A DNA stretch of 64,000 nt from Dehalococcoidia bacterium (lineage in GTDB: Bacteria > Chloroflexota > Dehalococcoidia > Lucifugimonadales > JAGWBF01), in contig JAGWBJ010000006.1 of assembly GCA_021295955.1 (NCBI GenBank), positions 19,016 to 83,015 on the forward strand, written 5' to 3'. Position 1 is the first letter of the stretch. Each line of letters opens with the position of its first letter. This document shows positions 1 through 9,060 of the stretch, in pieces. Made by a program: the position numbers and the translations under genes. The notes under the pieces were generated by a model. That model was given only the letters and a program-made list of their open reading frames with translations, had not been told where the DNA came from and did not search any database.

Positions 1-2423
1 AGGGCGGCGCCCCCCACCAGGAGCGGCGCACTCACGCCAGCCTGGCGAAAGTCCCTCGCCGTCTCCACCATCATCTGCGCGGACTTCACCAGCAGGCCCG
101 ACAGCCCGATGATGTCCGGGTTGTGCTCCCGGTAGGCCTCGATCAGGTCCTGCGGCGGCACCTTGATCCCCAGGTTTATCACCTTGTACCCGTTGTTGGA
201 GATGATGATCTCCACCAGGTTCTTGCCTATGTCGTGGACGTCGCCCTTCACCGTGGCCAGCACCACCTTGCCCCGGGTGGCCGAGTCCACCCGCTCCATG
301 TGGGGCTCCAGGTGGGCCACCGCGAACTTCATGGACTCCGCGGACTGCAGCACCTCGGCCACGATGAGCTGGTTGGCATTGAACTGGCGGCCCACCTCGT
401 CCATCCCCGCCATCAGCGGGCCGTTGATTATCTCCAGCGCGGTCCGCCCGGCCAGCGCCTCGTCAAGGTCCTCGGCCAGCCCCTCCTTGGACCCCTCGAT
501 GATGGCCATGGCCAGCCGCTCGTCCAGGGGCAGGCTCCGCCGCTCCTCGGTGGTCGACTTGGGCGCCCGGTCCCTGAAGTGGGCCGCGAAGGCGGCCACC
601 GGGTCCTCTCCCCGGTTCCAGATCAGGTCCTCGGCCAGCCTCCGCTCCTCCTCGGGAATGGACGTGTACCTCTGCATCGACTCCGAGTTGACGATGGCCA
701 TATCCAGCCCGGCCTGGACGCAGTGGTACAGGAACACCGAGTTGAGCACCTCCCGGCCCGAGGGGGGCAGTCCGAAGGACACGTTGGAGATGCCGAGGAC
801 GGTCTTGCAGCGGGGCAGCGCCTGCCTGATGAGCCGCACTCCCTCGATGGTCTCCTCTCCCGACCCCACGTAGTTCTCGTCTCCCGTCCCCGCCGGGAAC
901 ACCAACGGGTCGAAGATCAGGTCCTCGGGGGCCACCCCGTACTTCCCGGTCAGGAGGTCATGGGACCTGCGCGCCACGTCCAGCTTGCGCTGCCGGGTGA
1001 CGGCCTGGGCCTGCTCCTTGTCGTCGTCGATGCACCCCACCACCAGGGCTGCGCCGTACCGCCGGGCCAGGGGGACCACAGCCTGGAACCGCGCCTCGCC
1101 GTCCTCCAGGTTGACGGAGTTGATGATGGACTTGCCTTGCAGCCGCTTCAGCGCCTCCTCGATCACATGGGCGTCCGTCGAGTCGATCATAACCGGCGCC
1201 TTGACCTTCTTGTTGAGCACATCCAGGAAGGTGGTCACGTCGGCCACTTCGTCGCGGTCGGGGTCCTGGAGGCACACGTCCAGCACATGGGCGCCGTTTC
1301 GGACCTGACGGCGCCCCACCTCGGCGGCCTCCTCGAAGCCGCCCCCGCTTATGAGGCGCCGAAAGCGGCGGCTCCCCAGGACGTTGGTCCGCTCCCCGAC
1401 TATGGCGGGCCGGACGTCTTCATCGATCACCACCGTCTCGATGCCCGAGACCCGGGTGTCCCTCCCGGTGGCCAGGGTCCTGTTGGCCGCGCCCTCGGCG
1501 GCCTCCACCAGCAGGCGTATGTGCTCCGGGGTGGTGCCGCAGCATCCGCCGATGAGGTTGACCCAGCCGGAGCCGATGAAGAGGCCCATGGTCGACGCCA
1601 TCATCTCCGGCGTCTCGTTGTATGTGCCGAACTCGTCGGGCAGGCCGGCGTTGGGCAGGCACGATACGGGGAACCGGGAAAGGGCCGCCAGGGTGCGGAC
1701 GTGGTCTGTCATGAAGGTCGGCCCCGTCGCGCAGTTCAATCCGATCCACAGCAGGTCCCGGTGGGCGAGGGACGTGTAGAACGCCTCCACGTCCTGGCCT
1801 GCCAGCAGGGTGCCCATGGGCTCCACGGTGCCCTGCACCGCCACCGGCAGCTCTCTCCCCAGCTCCTGGAAGGCCCGGTCGATGCCATCCAGGCCGGCCT
1901 TGATGTTCAGGGTGTCCTGGCCCGTCTCCAGCAGGAGCAGGTCCGCGCCCCCTTCCACCAGGCCCAGCGCCTGCTCCTGGAACGAGTCCGCCAGCTCGTC
2001 GAAGGTCACGCCGCCGGTCACCGAGATCGTCTTGGTGGTGGGCCCCATGGACCCGGCGACGAAACGAGGCCTGTCGGTGGTGGCAACCTCCGCCGCCGCT
2101 TTCCGCGCCAGGGCTGCGGCCTCCCGGTTGATGCGCCTGGCCTCGTGGGCCAGACCGTACTCGGCCAGCACCAGCGGCGTCGCGCCGAAGGTGTTGGTCT
2201 CCAGGATGTCGCACCCGGCGTCCAGGTAACCCCGGTGTATGCCGATGATGGCGTCGGGCCGGGTTACGACCAGATACTCGTTGCACCCCTCGTACTCCGC
2301 CCCGCCGAAGTCCTCCGGCCCCGGGTCCAGGGCCTGTATGGACGTGCCCATGGCGCCGTCCAGCACCAGTATTCGCCGTTGCAGAAGGGACTTGAGGGAG
2401 TTGGTCCGGTCGTTCTCGTTCAT
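1..2423 (-). CDS. metH: Methionine synthase (B12-dependent), partial: runs off the left window edge
   Basis: Reverse-strand reading from ATG at 2423 gives MNENDRTNSLKSLLQRRILVLDGAMGTSIQ...; Hcy-methyltransferase motifs (GGCCGTTPEHI), pterin-binding region (ERTNVLGSRRFRRLI) and B12-binding region (VKGDVHDIGKNLV). Missing from the ORF track because it has no stop in the window. Confidence 0.95.
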   Translation of the reverse strand, partial: MNENDRTNSLKSLLQRRILVLDGAMGTSIQALDPGPEDFGGAEYEGCNEYLVVTRPDAIIGIHRGYLDAGCDILETNTFGATPLVLAEYGLAHEARRINREAAALARKAAAEVATTDRPRFVAGSMGPTTKTISVTGGVTFDELADSFQEQALGLVEGGADLLLLETGQDTLNIKAGLDGIDRAFQELGRELPVAVQGTVEPMGTLLAGQDVEAFYTSLAHRDLLWIGLNCATGPTFMTDHVRTLAALSRFPVSCLPNAGLPDEFGTYNETPEMMASTMGLFIGSGWVNLIGGCCGTTPEHIRLLVEAAEGAANRTLATGRDTRVSGIETVVIDEDVRPAIVGERTNVLGSRRFRRLISGGGFEEAAEVGRRQVRNGAHVLDVCLQDPDRDEVADVTTFLDVLNKKVKAPVMIDSTDAHVIEEALKRLQGKSIINSVNLEDGEARFQAVVPLARRYGAALVVGCIDDDKEQAQAVTRQRKLDVARRSHDLLTGKYGVAPEDLIFDPLVFPAGTGDENYVGSGEETIEGVRLIRQALPRCKTVLGISNVSFGLPPSGREVLNSVFLYHCVQAGLDMAIVNSESMQRYTSIPEEERRLAEDLIWNRGEDPVAAFAAHFRDRAPKSTTEERRSLPLDERLAMAIIEGSKEGLAEDLDEALAGRTALEIINGPLMAGMDEVGRQFNANQLIVAEVLQSAESMKFAVAHLEPHMERVDSATRGKVVLATVKGDVHDIGKNLVEIIISNNGYKVINLGIKVPPQDLIEAYREHNPDIIGLSGLLVKSAQMMVETARDFRQAGVSAPLLVGGAA

Positions 2424-2610
2424 GCAATTTGCCAGGGCCATAAGTCGTCCCATTATAGCATGTAGCGTGATAAGCCTACAATTAGTCAAGGGTTTGGGCA
2501 CTCGGTCCGGCGTCCGCGAGGCGAAGCGATATGGTAAAATGGGGTCGAACTATTTGTCACAGCCAACTATTTCTCACAGAGGGAGCCTCTTCTGGAGAAC
2601 AGGGGAACAG

Positions 2611-3117
2611 ATGCCCAGGAACTACTGGATGATGGTCATCAGCCCGGAGAATTTCCGGATAATCAGGGAGTTGGGGTTTACAGTCCAGGGGTTAAAGGCC
2701 CTGTATCACCGCAAGGCGCAGCGCATAGAGCCCGAGGACCGGATCCTGTACTACGTGGGAAGGGACCGCTACTTCCCGGCCACCGCCACGGCCACGTCAC
2801 GGTACTTCGAGGACGGGACTCACAAGTGGGCCAAAGACGGCAGCAGCGAATGGGCCTACGGAGTCCGCATCAAGCCCGAGATCGTGCTTGACGAGGAGCA
2901 GTACATCGACGCCCGGCAGCTCGCTCCCAGGCTCGACTACATCCGCAGGTGGTCCCCCGAGGACTGGTACATCGCCTTCGCCCAGACCAACCTCCACCTT
3001 CTGCCCAAGAGGGACTTCGGCCTGGTGGAGGACGAGATGCGCCGGTTGAGGGGAGAGCGGCCCAGGGGCCCGGAAAAGCCCGCCTCATCCGGCCGGGGCC
3101 GCCGGCGGCGCTCCTAG
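2611..3117 (+). CDS. EVE (PUA-like) domain protein
   Basis: MPRNYWMMVISPENFRIIRELGFTVQGLK...DRILYYVGRDRYFPATATATSRYFED...; resembles EVE-domain proteins. Internal ATG of the 2239..3117 ORF chosen. Confidence 0.7.
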   Translation: MPRNYWMMVISPENFRIIRELGFTVQGLKALYHRKAQRIEPEDRILYYVGRDRYFPATATATSRYFEDGTHKWAKDGSSEWAYGVRIKPEIVLDEEQYIDARQLAPRLDYIRRWSPEDWYIAFAQTNLHLLPKRDFGLVEDEMRRLRGERPRGPEKPASSGRGRRRRS

Positions 3118-4283
3118 GAGCCCTCGGCCCCCCTCGCCCGGGCCTCGCCCAGGGCAAGCTCCATCTCCTCGACGACATCCCGGTCCTCCTCGCGCCCAAC
3201 GGCGGCCTCCAGGCCGCGCCTGGCGTCGTCTCCTCCCAGCCGGCCCAGGGCCCAGGCCGCGTGTCCCCTGACCAGGGGCTCGTCGTCCTCCAGCGCCTCC
3301 ACCAGCGCCGGCACGGCGCCCTGGTCCCCCGAGTTGCCCAGGGCCACGCAGGCGTTTCGCCGAAGTCCCGACCGCTTGGCCCGCTTGGCCGGGCTGTTCC
3401 TGAACCGCTCCCGGAACTCCTCTTCGCTCATACGGAGGAGGCCCACCAGGTCCGGGGAGGTGAACCGGCGCTTTCGGAACGCCTGCTCCCTGGTGTACGC
3501 GGCCTTCACGTTGACCGGGCACACGTCCTGGCAGATGTCGCAGCCGAAGACCCAGTCGTACATCAACGGCCGGTACTCCCGGGGAATGGCCCCCCGGTTC
3601 TCGATGGTCAGGTGGGAGATGCAGCGGGCGTTGTCGATGACGTAGGGCGCCACGATGGCCCCGGTGGGACAGGCGTCTATGCACCGGACGCAGCTTCCGC
3701 ACGTCTTCTTGAGGGGAGGGTCGGGCTCCAGCTCCAGGTCCGTGACGAGCTGGCCCAGGAACACCCACGAGCCGTGGGAGCGGGTAAGCACGTTGGTGTT
3801 CTTGCCGAACCAGCCGATGCCTCCGCGCTCCGCCGCCGCCCGGTCCAGCATCGGCCCGTCGTCCACGTACCACCGGGCGGCCACCTCCCTGCCCAGGCCC
3901 TGGGAAAGCCGTTGGGCCAACCCGCGCAGCCTCTCTTTGATGACCTTGTGGTAGTCGTCCCCCCAGGCATAGCGGGCCACCCTGCCCGCGGGGGCGCCGT
4001 CCCGGGACTCTCCGTCGGGGCGGTGGTAGCTCATGCCCACCGTGACGATGGACCTGGCTCCCGGGAGCAGGGCCTGGGGGTCGCAGCCGCGCCGGACCCG
4101 GGCTTCGGTGAACCAGGGGAGCCCGTCCATCAGCCCCTGGCGTATGCGCTCCAGCGTGACGGCCTGGTGCTCCGAGAAGGCCTCCGCCGAGGCGATGCCC
4201 ACCAGGTCGAAGCCCAGCTCCAGGGCGCACTCCTTGACCCTTTTCTTCAGATCGCCCACCGCCCCATTATGCCATATCGCCAC
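3114..4283 (-). CDS. queG: Epoxyqueuosine reductase QueG
   Basis: Two 4Fe-4S motifs (CGSCVRCIDACPTGAI, CDICQDVCPVN), GWFGKNTNVLTRSHGSWVFLG, C-terminal HEAT-like region. Confidence 0.93.
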   Translation of the reverse strand: MAIWHNGAVGDLKKRVKECALELGFDLVGIASAEAFSEHQAVTLERIRQGLMDGLPWFTEARVRRGCDPQALLPGARSIVTVGMSYHRPDGESRDGAPAGRVARYAWGDDYHKVIKERLRGLAQRLSQGLGREVAARWYVDDGPMLDRAAAERGGIGWFGKNTNVLTRSHGSWVFLGQLVTDLELEPDPPLKKTCGSCVRCIDACPTGAIVAPYVIDNARCISHLTIENRGAIPREYRPLMYDWVFGCDICQDVCPVNVKAAYTREQAFRKRRFTSPDLVGLLRMSEEEFRERFRNSPAKRAKRSGLRRNACVALGNSGDQGAVPALVEALEDDEPLVRGHAAWALGRLGGDDARRGLEAAVGREEDRDVVEEMELALGEARARGAEGS

Positions 4284-4376
4284 GGAGCCGGCGGCGACAA
4301 GGGCTATTGGCTTGGCGGAGTACGAGATGCGTACGTGGAGGGCGAAAATACCCGCGGGTTTGTCCCGTGGTCAAGA

Positions 4377-6722
4377 TCACCTAACGAATACTGAATAGGT
4401 GCTTACGGGGATAGATTCACCCGATGAATGATCAGCCCACACCAACAGGGTGTAAACGCCGGGCCCGAACTCTTCCACAGCATAGCCTATGGCGGCGGAC
4501 ACTGTAGTCTCACCGCCGGCAACTTGCCACGTTTCGGCGGTGTGCCACGGCACTGTCCCTTCCCTCCGCGTGGTGACTGCGGGCGGGGCTACACACTCCT
4601 CTACGTCTCCTCTATCCACGCGAAAGGGACGCTTCGTTTCGGGGTCGACCGTATAGGGGTCTTGCGGAAACTCCCGAGACAGACTGTACGAATCCCGCTC
4701 GTAATACCAACCCTGATCTAAGGGCGGCCTAATCGTAGCGACAGGCCACTGCCCAAGGGAATAGGAATGACTCGCACCCAATTGCCCAAAGGTCAATTCG
4801 TGGGGCCACTCGTCATACCAGATTTGTATACCGGACAGTTCCAAGTCGTCGTCAAGAGCGGCTTTGAACTCCAGGACGCCGGCACTTGAGATGGTGGGCA
4901 GGCGAGTGTAGCGGAGATAATCCCTGTCGAACAACTGGACTATGGAACAGCCTACATTATCGCAGGCAATCCCCAGATGCACGATGGTGTGCCAGGGATC
5001 GAGGATGTTTCTACGGTGTCCTGGGCTGCTCATAAGCCCGGTTTGTGCTTCCTCGACGGACGTCGTCTGGGCCGTGGTACGATACCGTGCGTCAGCGGAC
5101 AGAGGGCATCCTCTGCCGCTGACGTTTTCTGAAGCGGACCCGGCGCCGCCGGCCAACGTGTACCGCATGTATGGTTTTAGGCCGTCACGACCCCAATGGC
5201 TCAAGTAGCCGTGTCGGAGACTATCCTCGGCGTGATGTTGCGCCGACGGGTTGTCGCCGAGAACGACCGCATTGAGCCCGCTGGCGATTCTTGCTTGGTT
5301 GATAAGGCCAAGCATATGCTGCTTAAGGTCCCAATTCCTGAAAGCTGGGCTTGGAGTAGGGGTCGGGGAAGGCTTGGGAGTAGGGGTTGGAGTCGCAGTA
5401 GGAGTAGGAATGGCAGTGGCCGTCGGCGTCTTGGTAGATGCGGGTTTCGGAGTGGCAGTAGGTGTGGCGGCGGGACTCGGCCGGCCTCCCGGCTGCTCTA
5501 CCTCCCGTTCTTCCGGGACACGAGTGCGGGTGGGTTTCGGCGTAGGGGTGGGTCTGGGTCTAGGGGTCGGAGTTGACGTTGGGAGGACATCCAGGCCCGG
5601 TGGCGACCCATCGGAGCCGCCAGACCCGGAATCCGAATCTACTACATTCCATACTAAAGCAGCTACGATTACCACCGCTCCTATGACAACCGCCCAGATC
5701 AAGAGTCCCGGTCCTCTCTGGCTGCCTCCAGAGGGCGACGGCAATCGCCTATCTCTTGGCGGGGTGGGCGGCGGGCCCTCGGGAGGGCCGCCTGATGAGG
5801 TCCTCCCGGCCGTCGCGGTTCGCGAAGGCGCCCCTGGTTCAACGTGCCCCTCCCTTGGACTGGCGTAGGTCCCAGGGGCGGAGTAGGCCTCGGCGTCTAT
5901 CTCCAGGTACGTATAGGGGCCCCTTAAGCTCGAAGAGTCGATATTAGGACCGGCTCCGTCAGCCGCCGTCAGCCGGTCCGCGCTAAGGATGGCCTGTTTG
6001 ATGTCGGGGTGGTCCAAGCGGTGTAGGGCAAGCCGCGTGGCCAGGGTGTGCCCCGGGACGAGAATGCTGTAGACCGCCGCCCGGGTCACACCCTGCACCC
6101 GTTGCAAGCTTGGAAGGTGCGAATGGCTGTACCAGCGGTCGAACTCCTCCCGTTCAGCCGGGTCCGACGTGTCCAAGAACAGCAACCTGACCGCCGCGGG
6201 GCCGGTCTTGGCGACAGGGTTTAACTCCCGGACCTCCGACAGGCATGAGGTTTCGGACTTCGGCGGATATTCGACGGCTCCCCCAGGCGCGGACCCGCTG
6301 GGGACGATCTCCGCGAAAACATAGCTTCCCACGGGTTCGATAACAGCGACCCGCCTGTTCAAAGCGGTTGTCTCCGACTCGATGCGGGAGAGATGGTTGA
6401 CACAGGCGATGATGTTGGACCCCTGCAGGTCATAGACAGCAAGGAACTGGCTTGGGCCGCCGTCCGGATAGGCATTGGCGTAAAGTGTGGCCCGTACCAA
6501 CCCCGGCGAGTCCTTGAGAGCGGGGAAGTAGAGGTGCAGGTACCACCTGACGAACTCGTCTCGGCGGGACAGGTCCGCACAGTTGGTGAACAGCAGGAGA
6601 AGGCCGTTTCTCTGCCGGCTTCTCGCGACGTTGGTTGAGGGCCTGGCCCTGCCTGGTCTACACGCCGTGCACGTGCAGGAGGGAGGATGGTCGCAATACC
6701 AGTTTGGCCTTCCCATCGTCAT
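4377..6722 (-). CDS. Multidomain membrane protein: Cys-rich N-terminal motif, two EthD/dimeric alpha-beta barrel-like repeats, TM helix, Pro/Thr linker, CAP (SCP/PR-1) domain
   Basis: N-term GRPNWYCDHPPSCTCTAC; two repeats with EF.RWY.H...P.L......TRA..Y; TM GLLIWAVVIGAVVIVAALVW; TPTPTP linker; CAP motifs LINQAR...LSHWGRDG...SENVSG...SSPGHRRNIL. Confidence 0.8.
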   Translation of the reverse strand: MTMGRPNWYCDHPPSCTCTACRPGRARPSTNVARSRQRNGLLLLFTNCADLSRRDEFVRWYLHLYFPALKDSPGLVRATLYANAYPDGGPSQFLAVYDLQGSNIIACVNHLSRIESETTALNRRVAVIEPVGSYVFAEIVPSGSAPGGAVEYPPKSETSCLSEVRELNPVAKTGPAAVRLLFLDTSDPAEREEFDRWYSHSHLPSLQRVQGVTRAAVYSILVPGHTLATRLALHRLDHPDIKQAILSADRLTAADGAGPNIDSSSLRGPYTYLEIDAEAYSAPGTYASPREGHVEPGAPSRTATAGRTSSGGPPEGPPPTPPRDRRLPSPSGGSQRGPGLLIWAVVIGAVVIVAALVWNVVDSDSGSGGSDGSPPGLDVLPTSTPTPRPRPTPTPKPTRTRVPEEREVEQPGGRPSPAATPTATPKPASTKTPTATAIPTPTATPTPTPKPSPTPTPSPAFRNWDLKQHMLGLINQARIASGLNAVVLGDNPSAQHHAEDSLRHGYLSHWGRDGLKPYMRYTLAGGAGSASENVSGRGCPLSADARYRTTAQTTSVEEAQTGLMSSPGHRRNILDPWHTIVHLGIACDNVGCSIVQLFDRDYLRYTRLPTISSAGVLEFKAALDDDLELSGIQIWYDEWPHELTFGQLGASHSYSLGQWPVATIRPPLDQGWYYERDSYSLSREFPQDPYTVDPETKRPFRVDRGDVEECVAPPAVTTRREGTVPWHTAETWQVAGGETTVSAAIGYAVEEFGPGVYTLLVWADHSSGESIPVSTYSVFVR

Positions 6723-6755
6723 CGTTTGGGGTTGTGCGGGCAGGCCGCAGGGCCC

Positions 6756-6905
6756 TCATCGGTGCTTGCCGAATGGATTGAGCGCCCTTTTCAGCCTGGC
6801 AAGCAGCCCCTCCTCCCCGCGTCCTTTACCCAGCCTCCGGTCCTGACAATTTTGGCAGGTGCAGGCGGGAGGGTGGTCATAATACCACTCGGGACGGCCT
6901 GTCAT
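6756..6905 (-). CDS. 49-aa Cys-rich microprotein, paralogous to the N-terminus of the downstream CAP protein
   Basis: My translation: MTGRPEWYYDHPPACTCQNCQDRRLGKGRGEEGLLARLKRALNPFGKHR*. Near-identical to MGRPNWYCDHPPSCTCTAC at the start of the CAP protein. Below the ORF-track length cutoff. Confidence 0.7.
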   Translation of the reverse strand: MTGRPEWYYDHPPACTCQNCQDRRLGKGRGEEGLLARLKRALNPFGKHR

Positions 6906-7049
6906 GGTGTAAAGACCTCGCTATTTCCGGCTTGGCTATGACGTGCCTTGGCAAAGGATAGGTGGATGCCCTATGCCTGTCAACGTAAGCCCTGGAGGCC
7001 GCGGCGCCGGCGGCAAGGCGGTCTTTCCTTGCCTTGCCGCAGCTTGTCA

Positions 7050-7472
7050 CTATTGCCCGTCCAAGAGCAGGTCCCTTGCTTTGTTCAGATCGCGCATCCG
7101 CTGGCCTCCGTTGGGGTTACGGTCCGGGTGGTACTTGAACGCCTCGCGCCTCCAGGCCGCATCAATCTCCTGGCGGCTGGCCCCCACCTTCAGACCCAGC
7201 AGCGCGTAGGCCGCCACCCTCCTGGAGTCCGTCGGGGGCCGCTGCGGAGGTACGCCGCCGACGTTGTGGGCGCGTTGCCTTTGCCTTAGCCAGGCCTCTA
7301 GGCGTTCCCGTGCCGCCCTGTCCCGGGCATACTGTTCCTGGTACGCTGCGGCGCAAGGCGGACACCGGCAGGTGGAGTCGTGGCGGTTCACGTACCGGCG
7401 TGCCAATACGGCCACCAACACTAAGGCGGCGGCGACGGCGGCTATGACGGACAGGGCAGCAAGGACTTCCAT
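7050..7472 (-). CDS. Membrane-anchored J-domain (DnaJ-like) protein
   Basis: [29 protein letters not shown] (TM), [10 protein letters not shown] motif, then C-terminal J domain [33 protein letters not shown] with HPD. Confidence 0.8.
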   Translation of the reverse strand: MEVLAALSVIAAVAAALVLVAVLARRYVNRHDSTCRCPPCAAAYQEQYARDRAARERLEAWLRQRQRAHNVGGVPPQRPPTDSRRVAAYALLGLKVGASRQEIDAAWRREAFKYHPDRNPNGGQRMRDLNKARDLLLDGQ

Positions 7473-7879
7473 GCCTGGATTAAGTCTACACAAAGAGCGG
7501 TACACCGACCACCCCTCCAGCTGGCGTCCTCGTCGTCCGCCAGCCCCACCGCCACCGCTACGCCGTCGAAGGTGCACAGGCTCCCGTCCAGCCCGTCGTG
7601 CAACGGCAGTAGGCCTCCCACTCCGAAGAGCCCCTGCGGACCCTCCCGAACAACCAGATATTGGCAGATATTGGTCGACGGGTCTTCCCACACACCTCCC
7701 CAATGGGCCCGCACCAATGGGCCCTCACCGGGAGTCAACCCACGCCTGGTGACCCTATGCCCTTCGCTATGAGATGCCCCCTCGGTGGTATGCCAGCCGT
7801 CTATGCGCTATAATGTAGCCGCCCCACGCCCTGACGGGCCGGTAGAGAGCCCAACGTACCCGGAAAGAGGAGTTATTCC

Positions 7880-8356
7880 ATGTCTGTCGACGTCGGCCAG
7901 TCGGCCCCCGACTTCACCCTCCACGGCACCGACCTGAAGAGCAGGAGCCTGGGCGAGTTCAGCGGCCAGAACGTGGTCCTCGCCTTCTTTCCCGGCGCCT
8001 TCACCGGCGTCTGCACCGACGAGATGTGCGCCCTGCGGGACCGGGTCGACCAGTTCAACTCCCTGAACGCCCAGGTGCTGGGCATCAGCGTAGACCCGCC
8101 CTTCTCCCAGAAGGCGTGGGCCGACGCCAACAACATCAACTTCCCCCTGCTGAGCGACTTCACCCGCCAGGTGGTCAACCAGTACGGGGTCGCCTTCCCC
8201 AACCTCGCCGGAATGGAGGGGTACGTGGCGGCCAACCGGGCCGTGTTCCTAGTGGACAAGGGCGGCGTGGTCAGGTACAAGTGGGTCGCCCCCCAGGTCA
8301 CCGCGGAGCCCGACTACGACGAAATCAGGCAGGCCCTGAGCGGCCTGGGAGGATAG
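7880..8356 (+). CDS. Peroxiredoxin (AhpC/TSA family), Cys form
   Basis: [19 protein letters not shown] peroxidatic motif; 158 aa. Confidence 0.93.
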   Translation: MSVDVGQSAPDFTLHGTDLKSRSLGEFSGQNVVLAFFPGAFTGVCTDEMCALRDRVDQFNSLNAQVLGISVDPPFSQKAWADANNINFPLLSDFTRQVVNQYGVAFPNLAGMEGYVAANRAVFLVDKGGVVRYKWVAPQVTAEPDYDEIRQALSGLGG

Positions 8357-8432
8357 CCCCAAGCCCCCGGCGGGCGGGATCGCGCCGCCGAACGCGCGGC
8401 CGGCCCGCAGCCGGGTCGCCGCAGGTCAGCCT

Positions 8433-8468
8433 TAGCCCTAGGTCACTTTTTAGCCCTAGGTCACTTTT
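8433..8468. repeat. Perfect tandem duplication (2 x 18 bp: TAGCCCTAGGTCACTTTT) directly upstream of the second peroxiredoxin RBS
   Basis: Read directly from the sequence. Confidence 0.95.
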
Positions 8469-8482
8469 AGGAGGTACGCAGC

Positions 8483-8947
8483 ATGGCAGCCGAGGTGGGA
8501 CAGCCCGCTCCCGATTTCAAGATGCCCTCCAGCCTGGGAGACGACGTCGCCCTGAGCCAGTACCGGGGCCAGAAGAACGTGGTCCTCTCCTTCCACGTCT
8601 TCGACTTCACCGGCGGGTGAACGAACCAGGTCTCCTCGTTCCGGCAGTACAACGGCCAGTTCGAGGAGAAGGGTGCCCAGGTCCTGGGCATAAGCTGTGA
8701 CAGCCAACACTCCCACCGCGCCTACTCCACCGGCCTTGGGAACATACCCTACCCACTCCTCGCCGACTTCCATCCCCACGGGGAGATGGTCAAGTCCTAC
8801 GGCCTATGGAACGAGGAGCGGGGCGCCAGCCGCCGGGCCATCATAATCGTGGACAAGAGCGGCGTCGTCCGGTTCAGGCAGGAGTATTCACCCCCCAACA
8901 TCCCCGATCCCAGGGACATCCTGGCGGAGCTGGACAAGCTGGGCTAA
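8483..8947 (+). CDS. Selenocysteine-containing peroxiredoxin (in-frame TGA at 8618-8620 read as Sec)
   Basis: ATG 8483 after GGAGG; MAAEVGQPAPDFKMPSSLGDDVALSQYRGQKNVVLSFHVFDFTGG-U-TNQVSSFRQYNGQFEEKGAQVLGIS... to TAA 8945. Reading frame and Prx homology continue unbroken across the TGA, which sits at the peroxidatic Cys of the TxxC motif. Confidence 0.88.
8631..8669 (+). promoter_or_regulatory. Candidate bacterial SECIS hairpin downstream of Sec-TGA
   Basis: 8-bp stem TCTCCTCG (8631-8638)/CGAGGAGA (8662-8669), internal loop, CCG/CGG inner stem, apical loop starting with G about 24 nt after the TGA. Paired by eye. Confidence 0.5.
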
Positions 8948-9060
8948 GCCCGGCCCCTCTGCCCCCGGACACCGCGCGGCCACCCCGGTCGGGTCCGGGC
9001 CGTACTCCGCTCCGGAGCCGTTCCGGCGCGACCCCCACATCCCGCGAGGAGGTGTCGCCG

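Noticed and set aside
123-2465. 780-aa + strand ORF
   Set aside because: Antisense of metH; His/Arg/Gly/Leu-biased composition typical of high-GC shadow frames.
5251-5868. Gly/Val-rich + strand ORF (GVGVGVG)
   Set aside because: Antisense of the Pro/Thr stalk of the CAP protein; low complexity.
7442-7738. 98-aa - strand ORF upstream of the J-domain gene
   Set aside because: Composition is plausible ([23 protein letters not shown]) but it overlaps the J-gene start and no family is recognisable; not enough support.
8618-8620. Interpretation of the TGA as a pseudogenising nonsense mutation
   Set aside because: It falls exactly on the peroxidatic Cys, the rest of the frame is intact, and a SECIS-like hairpin follows; a second gene shows the same pattern.
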